A DNA stretch of 5,743 nt. It comes from Phenylobacterium sp. GTDB lineage: Bacteria > Pseudomonadota > Alphaproteobacteria > Caulobacterales > Caulobacteraceae. The notes under the pieces were generated by a model. The model had not been told where the DNA came from. It did no database searches and worked only from the letters and a program-made list of their open reading frames with translations. The stretch lies in NCBI GenBank assembly GCA_025350885.1, contig JANXXA010000299.1:1-5743 (forward strand), given 5' to 3'. The translations under genes and the position numbers were made by a program. Positions 3,341-5,743 of the stretch are shown piece after piece (position 1 is the stretch's first letter; each line of letters opens with the position of its first letter).

Positions 3341-5743
3341 TTACTTCCTCGCGAGCGGGACGGCGATCGTGCAGCGAACGCCGTCCAAACCCATTTCGTA
3401 TGTCGTTTTCGCCTTGAGCTGGTAGGGCAGCGCGCGCTCGATCAGCTCGCGGCCATAGCCGCCCCCGCGTGCGGGGGCGCCAGCCTGCGGCATGGCGACT
3501 CCGCTTTCGCGCCACTCGACGTGGAGGTGCGGGGGATCATCGCCCGACGTGGTTTCGACACGCCAGTTCACGAACAGGTGCCCGTCCGGGGATTGGAGCG
3601 CGCCGTATTTGGCGGCGTTGGTGGCGAGTTCGTGAAGCGCGAGCGCGAAGATCTGAACCGTAGCCGATCGCAGCGGCACGTCGTCAGGGCCATCGAGCGT
3701 GAACTTATGCGCCATGTCATTGGTCGCGCCGTGGGCGGCCAGTTCCGAGCACAGCAGTTCCTTGAACGTGACCCGCTCCCCGGTCGCCACATGTGAAAGC
3801 AGGCCCTGGACCCGGGAGAGGGCGGAAAGGCGCAGCCGGAAGCGTTTCCCGTAATCCTCCAGCGAAGCGGCGTTGCCGAGGGTGCGGTCTGAAAGCGAGC
3901 GCACCACGGCGATCAGGTTGCGGGTCCGGTGCTGTAGCTCCCCCACGAGCACACCTTGGCGATCGGCGGCTTCCTTCAAATCGGTTATGTCCGCACCGAG
4001 CCCCGCGATCCATCGAATGTCACCGGCCGCGTCGCGCAGCGGAAAATCGGTGTTGTGGACCCACCGCGACGCTTCGTCGGTCGCGCGCCTGATCTGAAAC
4101 TCGTGTTCGACCCGCTCGCCGACACGCACGCGCCGGAAATTGGCGAGCACGGTCTTGCGGTTTTCCGGCTCGATCAAACGAGCCCAGTTCCGCAGACTTC
4201 CGTCCCCGCCCCGGTCGGGGCCAGGAATCCCGTAGATGGTCTCGAAGGCGGGGCTAGCGAACTCCAACCGCATCGTCGCCACGTTCCTGATCCAGAGAAT
4301 ACTGGTCGAGGCCTCGCTGAATTCGCGGAAGCGGGCCTCGCTGTCGCGCAGCGCCGCCTCCGCGCGGGCGCGCTCGACCGCTGCCCAGGTGCGTTCGGCG
4401 GTCTCGCGGATGAGTTCGATGTCTTCGGGCGTCCAGTGTCTGGGCGTCGCCTGGTGGACGCCGAGACCCGCGACCCAGCGTCCATCCTTGATCAGTGGAA
4501 CACCGACGCCTGCCGCCACTTCCATCGCGACGTAGGCCGCCCGCTCGGCTGCCGACAGACGCGGGTCGGCGCTCGTGTCGTCGATCACGACGATTTGCCC
4601 GGAACCCGCAAGCTCGGCCGTCCATTGAAGATCGCTGAGCCGGAACTGCCCCGTGAGAGGAGCGACTCCGTTCGCGTAGGTCCGATGGATTACATACGCG
4701 TCCCGCTCCTCGTCGATCTCGTTGAAAAACGCCCGGTTCACCGCCAGATGCTCGCCAAGCACGCGCAGGGCGACGGTCTGCACTTCCATCGCATCGCCAA
4801 GCGGACGCAGCTTATCACTCAGCTTCAGCAGGAACGCCTGCCGCTCCTCGCTCTCGCGCAGCGCGACTTGCACCCGACGCTCCTCGGTCACGTCGTTGGC
4901 GTTATGGATCAGAGCCTCCACCTCGCCATCGTCATCGAGCACGGCTGAGTTGACCGGACTCCACCAGCGTTCCTCGAATGCGCCGTCTGGCCGCGCGATG
5001 TCGTACTTCAGACCGGGCAGTGTGTCTGGCTGCCGCGAGGCGAGCACCTGTTCGAGCGAGGCCCGCAAGGTGCTGACCCCGCCACCGGCATCGTCGGATG
5101 GGTTGGCTGGGTAAGCCTCGAACACGCCGCGCCCCACCACGTCGTCGCGCGTCCGCAGGGTGGCGGACAGGTAGGCGTCGTTGACTTCGGCGATGGTGAA
5201 GTGCGGCGCATCGGGCTTGAGGACCAGGAACGGTGCGGGTGACGCCTGGAACAACCGCTTGAAGCTCTGATCCGCCTTGACGCGCTCGGTTACGTCGGTC
5301 GCCGCCCCGAACCATTCCGAGATCTCCCCAGCGTCGTCGAAGAGCGGGATAGCGCGCGAGAACGTCCAACCGACGGCGCCGTCCGCACGCAGCACGCGAT
5401 GCTCCAGCTCGAAGACGTCCTTGGTGGCGATCGCCCGGTTAATCGCTTCGCGGACCCGCGGCCGCTCGTCGGGCGGAATGTAGGCATCAACCCAATCGGG
5501 ATTTACCTCGTCGGTGTCGGCAAGGAAGGCGGCCCCGTCGAGATGGCGCATCTCCCGCCAGTCCGGGCTCATGCGGTAGACCGAGGACGATCCGACGGTC
5601 GCCAGAGCGCGGAACCGCTCCTCACTGACCCGCAGGTTGGCCTCTGCGCGGGCGCGTTCGACGGCAGGTCCAATGCGATCGCCAACCTCCCGGAGCAGAT
5701 CGATTTCTGCCGACTTCCAAGCCCTCGGCGCAGTGTCATGCGC
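3341..5743 (-). CDS. Multi-sensor HWE-family histidine kinase, 5' end outside the window
   Basis: At least 800 codons are present, and the frame stays open to the right edge: 57 codons precede the Met at 5572 and continue domain-like sequence, so that Met is internal. Numbering from it, the visible order is the end of a GAF domain (before the Met), PAS (to about 100), PAS (102-232), GAF (243-402), PAS (411-533) and HWE kinase (534-743). The phospho-accepting His548 lies in ELQHRTRN, the N box is HELATNAAKYGAL (647-659), and the family-defining W-x-E is WRE (687-689). GGGYGRELIERAL (703-715) is the last ATP-binding box. The PAS domains lack a LOV-type flavin cysteine motif and I see no bilin-attachment cysteine, so the ligands are unknown. 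No membrane segment is visible, suggesting a cytoplasmic sensor, although the missing N-terminus could change this. The TAA stop abuts the response regulator start, which indicates an operon and a cognate pair. Confidence 0.93.
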   Translation of the reverse strand, partial: AHDTAPRAWKSAEIDLLREVGDRIGPAVERARAEANLRVSEERFRALATVGSSSVYRMSPDWREMRHLDGAAFLADTDEVNPDWVDAYIPPDERPRVREAINRAIATKDVFELEHRVLRADGAVGWTFSRAIPLFDDAGEISEWFGAATDVTERVKADQSFKRLFQASPAPFLVLKPDAPHFTIAEVNDAYLSATLRTRDDVVGRGVFEAYPANPSDDAGGGVSTLRASLEQVLASRQPDTLPGLKYDIARPDGAFEERWWSPVNSAVLDDDGEVEALIHNANDVTEERRVQVALRESEERQAFLLKLSDKLRPLGDAMEVQTVALRVLGEHLAVNRAFFNEIDEERDAYVIHRTYANGVAPLTGQFRLSDLQWTAELAGSGQIVVIDDTSADPRLSAAERAAYVAMEVAAGVGVPLIKDGRWVAGLGVHQATPRHWTPEDIELIRETAERTWAAVERARAEAALRDSEARFREFSEASTSILWIRNVATMRLEFASPAFETIYGIPGPDRGGDGSLRNWARLIEPENRKTVLANFRRVRVGERVEHEFQIRRATDEASRWVHNTDFPLRDAAGDIRWIAGLGADITDLKEAADRQGVLVGELQHRTRNLIAVVRSLSDRTLGNAASLEDYGKRFRLRLSALSRVQGLLSHVATGERVTFKELLCSELAAHGATNDMAHKFTLDGPDDVPLRSATVQIFALALHELATNAAKYGALQSPDGHLFVNWRVETTSGDDPPHLHVEWRESGVAMPQAGAPARGGGYGRELIERALPYQLKAKTTYEMGLDGVRCTIAVPLARK
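3460..3479 (-). repeat. Perfect GC-only inverted repeat inside the kinase ATP-lid coding region
   Basis: CGCCCCCGC (3460-3468), two bases, GCGGGGGCG (3471-3479) is a perfect 9-bp inverted repeat made only of G and C in its arms. It encodes the APARGGG part of the ATP lid of the HWE kinase. In mRNA it would form a very stable hairpin about 120 nt before the kinase stop. No T-run follows on either strand. Confidence 0.6.

Noticed and set aside
3956..4948. 330-codon plus-strand open frame inside the kinase gene
   Set aside because: It lies opposite well-formed GAF and PAS domains of the kinase. Long antisense frames are expected at this GC content.
4950..5572. LOV-type photoreceptor PAS in the kinase
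   Set aside because: The cysteine-containing flavin-binding motif (NCRFLQ-like) is absent from all visible PAS domains, so light sensing of the LovK kind is not supported.
1..5743. CRISPR array, insertion sequence or tandem repeats
   Set aside because: I saw no regularly spaced direct repeats, transposase motifs or paired terminal inverted repeats.

Overview
The window looks like chromosomal DNA from a GC-rich alphaproteobacterium. The evidence is a class II-type AroA (EPSP synthase) translationally coupled to Cmk, a FYDLN_acid (TIGR02300) protein next to them, and an HWE-family histidine kinase paired with a single-domain response regulator. Caulobacterales (Caulobacter/Phenylobacterium-like) is my best guess from gene content and style. 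It is an inference, not a demonstrated assignment.

Left part (1-2085, minus strand): aroA followed by cmk, overlapping by 4 bases (ATGA). The 97 bases beyond cmk hold no gene but contain an inverted repeat. In many proteobacteria rpsA (ribosomal protein S1) comes next, so rpsA probably lies just outside the window. These genes supply chorismate for aromatic compounds and CDP/dCDP for nucleic acid and lipid synthesis.

Middle part (2086-2953): a 128-base divergent intergenic region, then on the plus strand a TTG-started gene for a small zinc-ribbon protein with a very acidic tail (FYDLN_acid family, function unknown). After it come a tRNA-Ala(GGC) gene with CCA encoded, a short hairpin in its 5' leader, and a strong 10-bp terminator hairpin.

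Right part (2954-5743, minus strand): a two-gene sensory operon that converges on the tRNA. The upstream gene is a multi-sensor HWE histidine kinase with PAS, GAF and PAS modules. Its reading frame stays open to the right edge, so its true N-terminus is outside the window and the Met at 5572 is internal. Its TAA stop directly abuts the GTG start of a single-domain response regulator with a FATGY motif. Such pairs in Alphaproteobacteria often feed phosphorelays such as the general stress response, but no PhyR, NepR or EcfG gene is visible here.

Hand-counted GC is about 73% in 1501-1800 (aroA), 62% in 3001-3300 (regulator) and 65% in 4501-4800 (kinase). The sensory operon may therefore be an accessory segment beside the tRNA gene. 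I found no transposase, integrase, att duplication or CRISPR array. Nothing here is clearly a new system. The least understood item is the FYDLN_acid protein.
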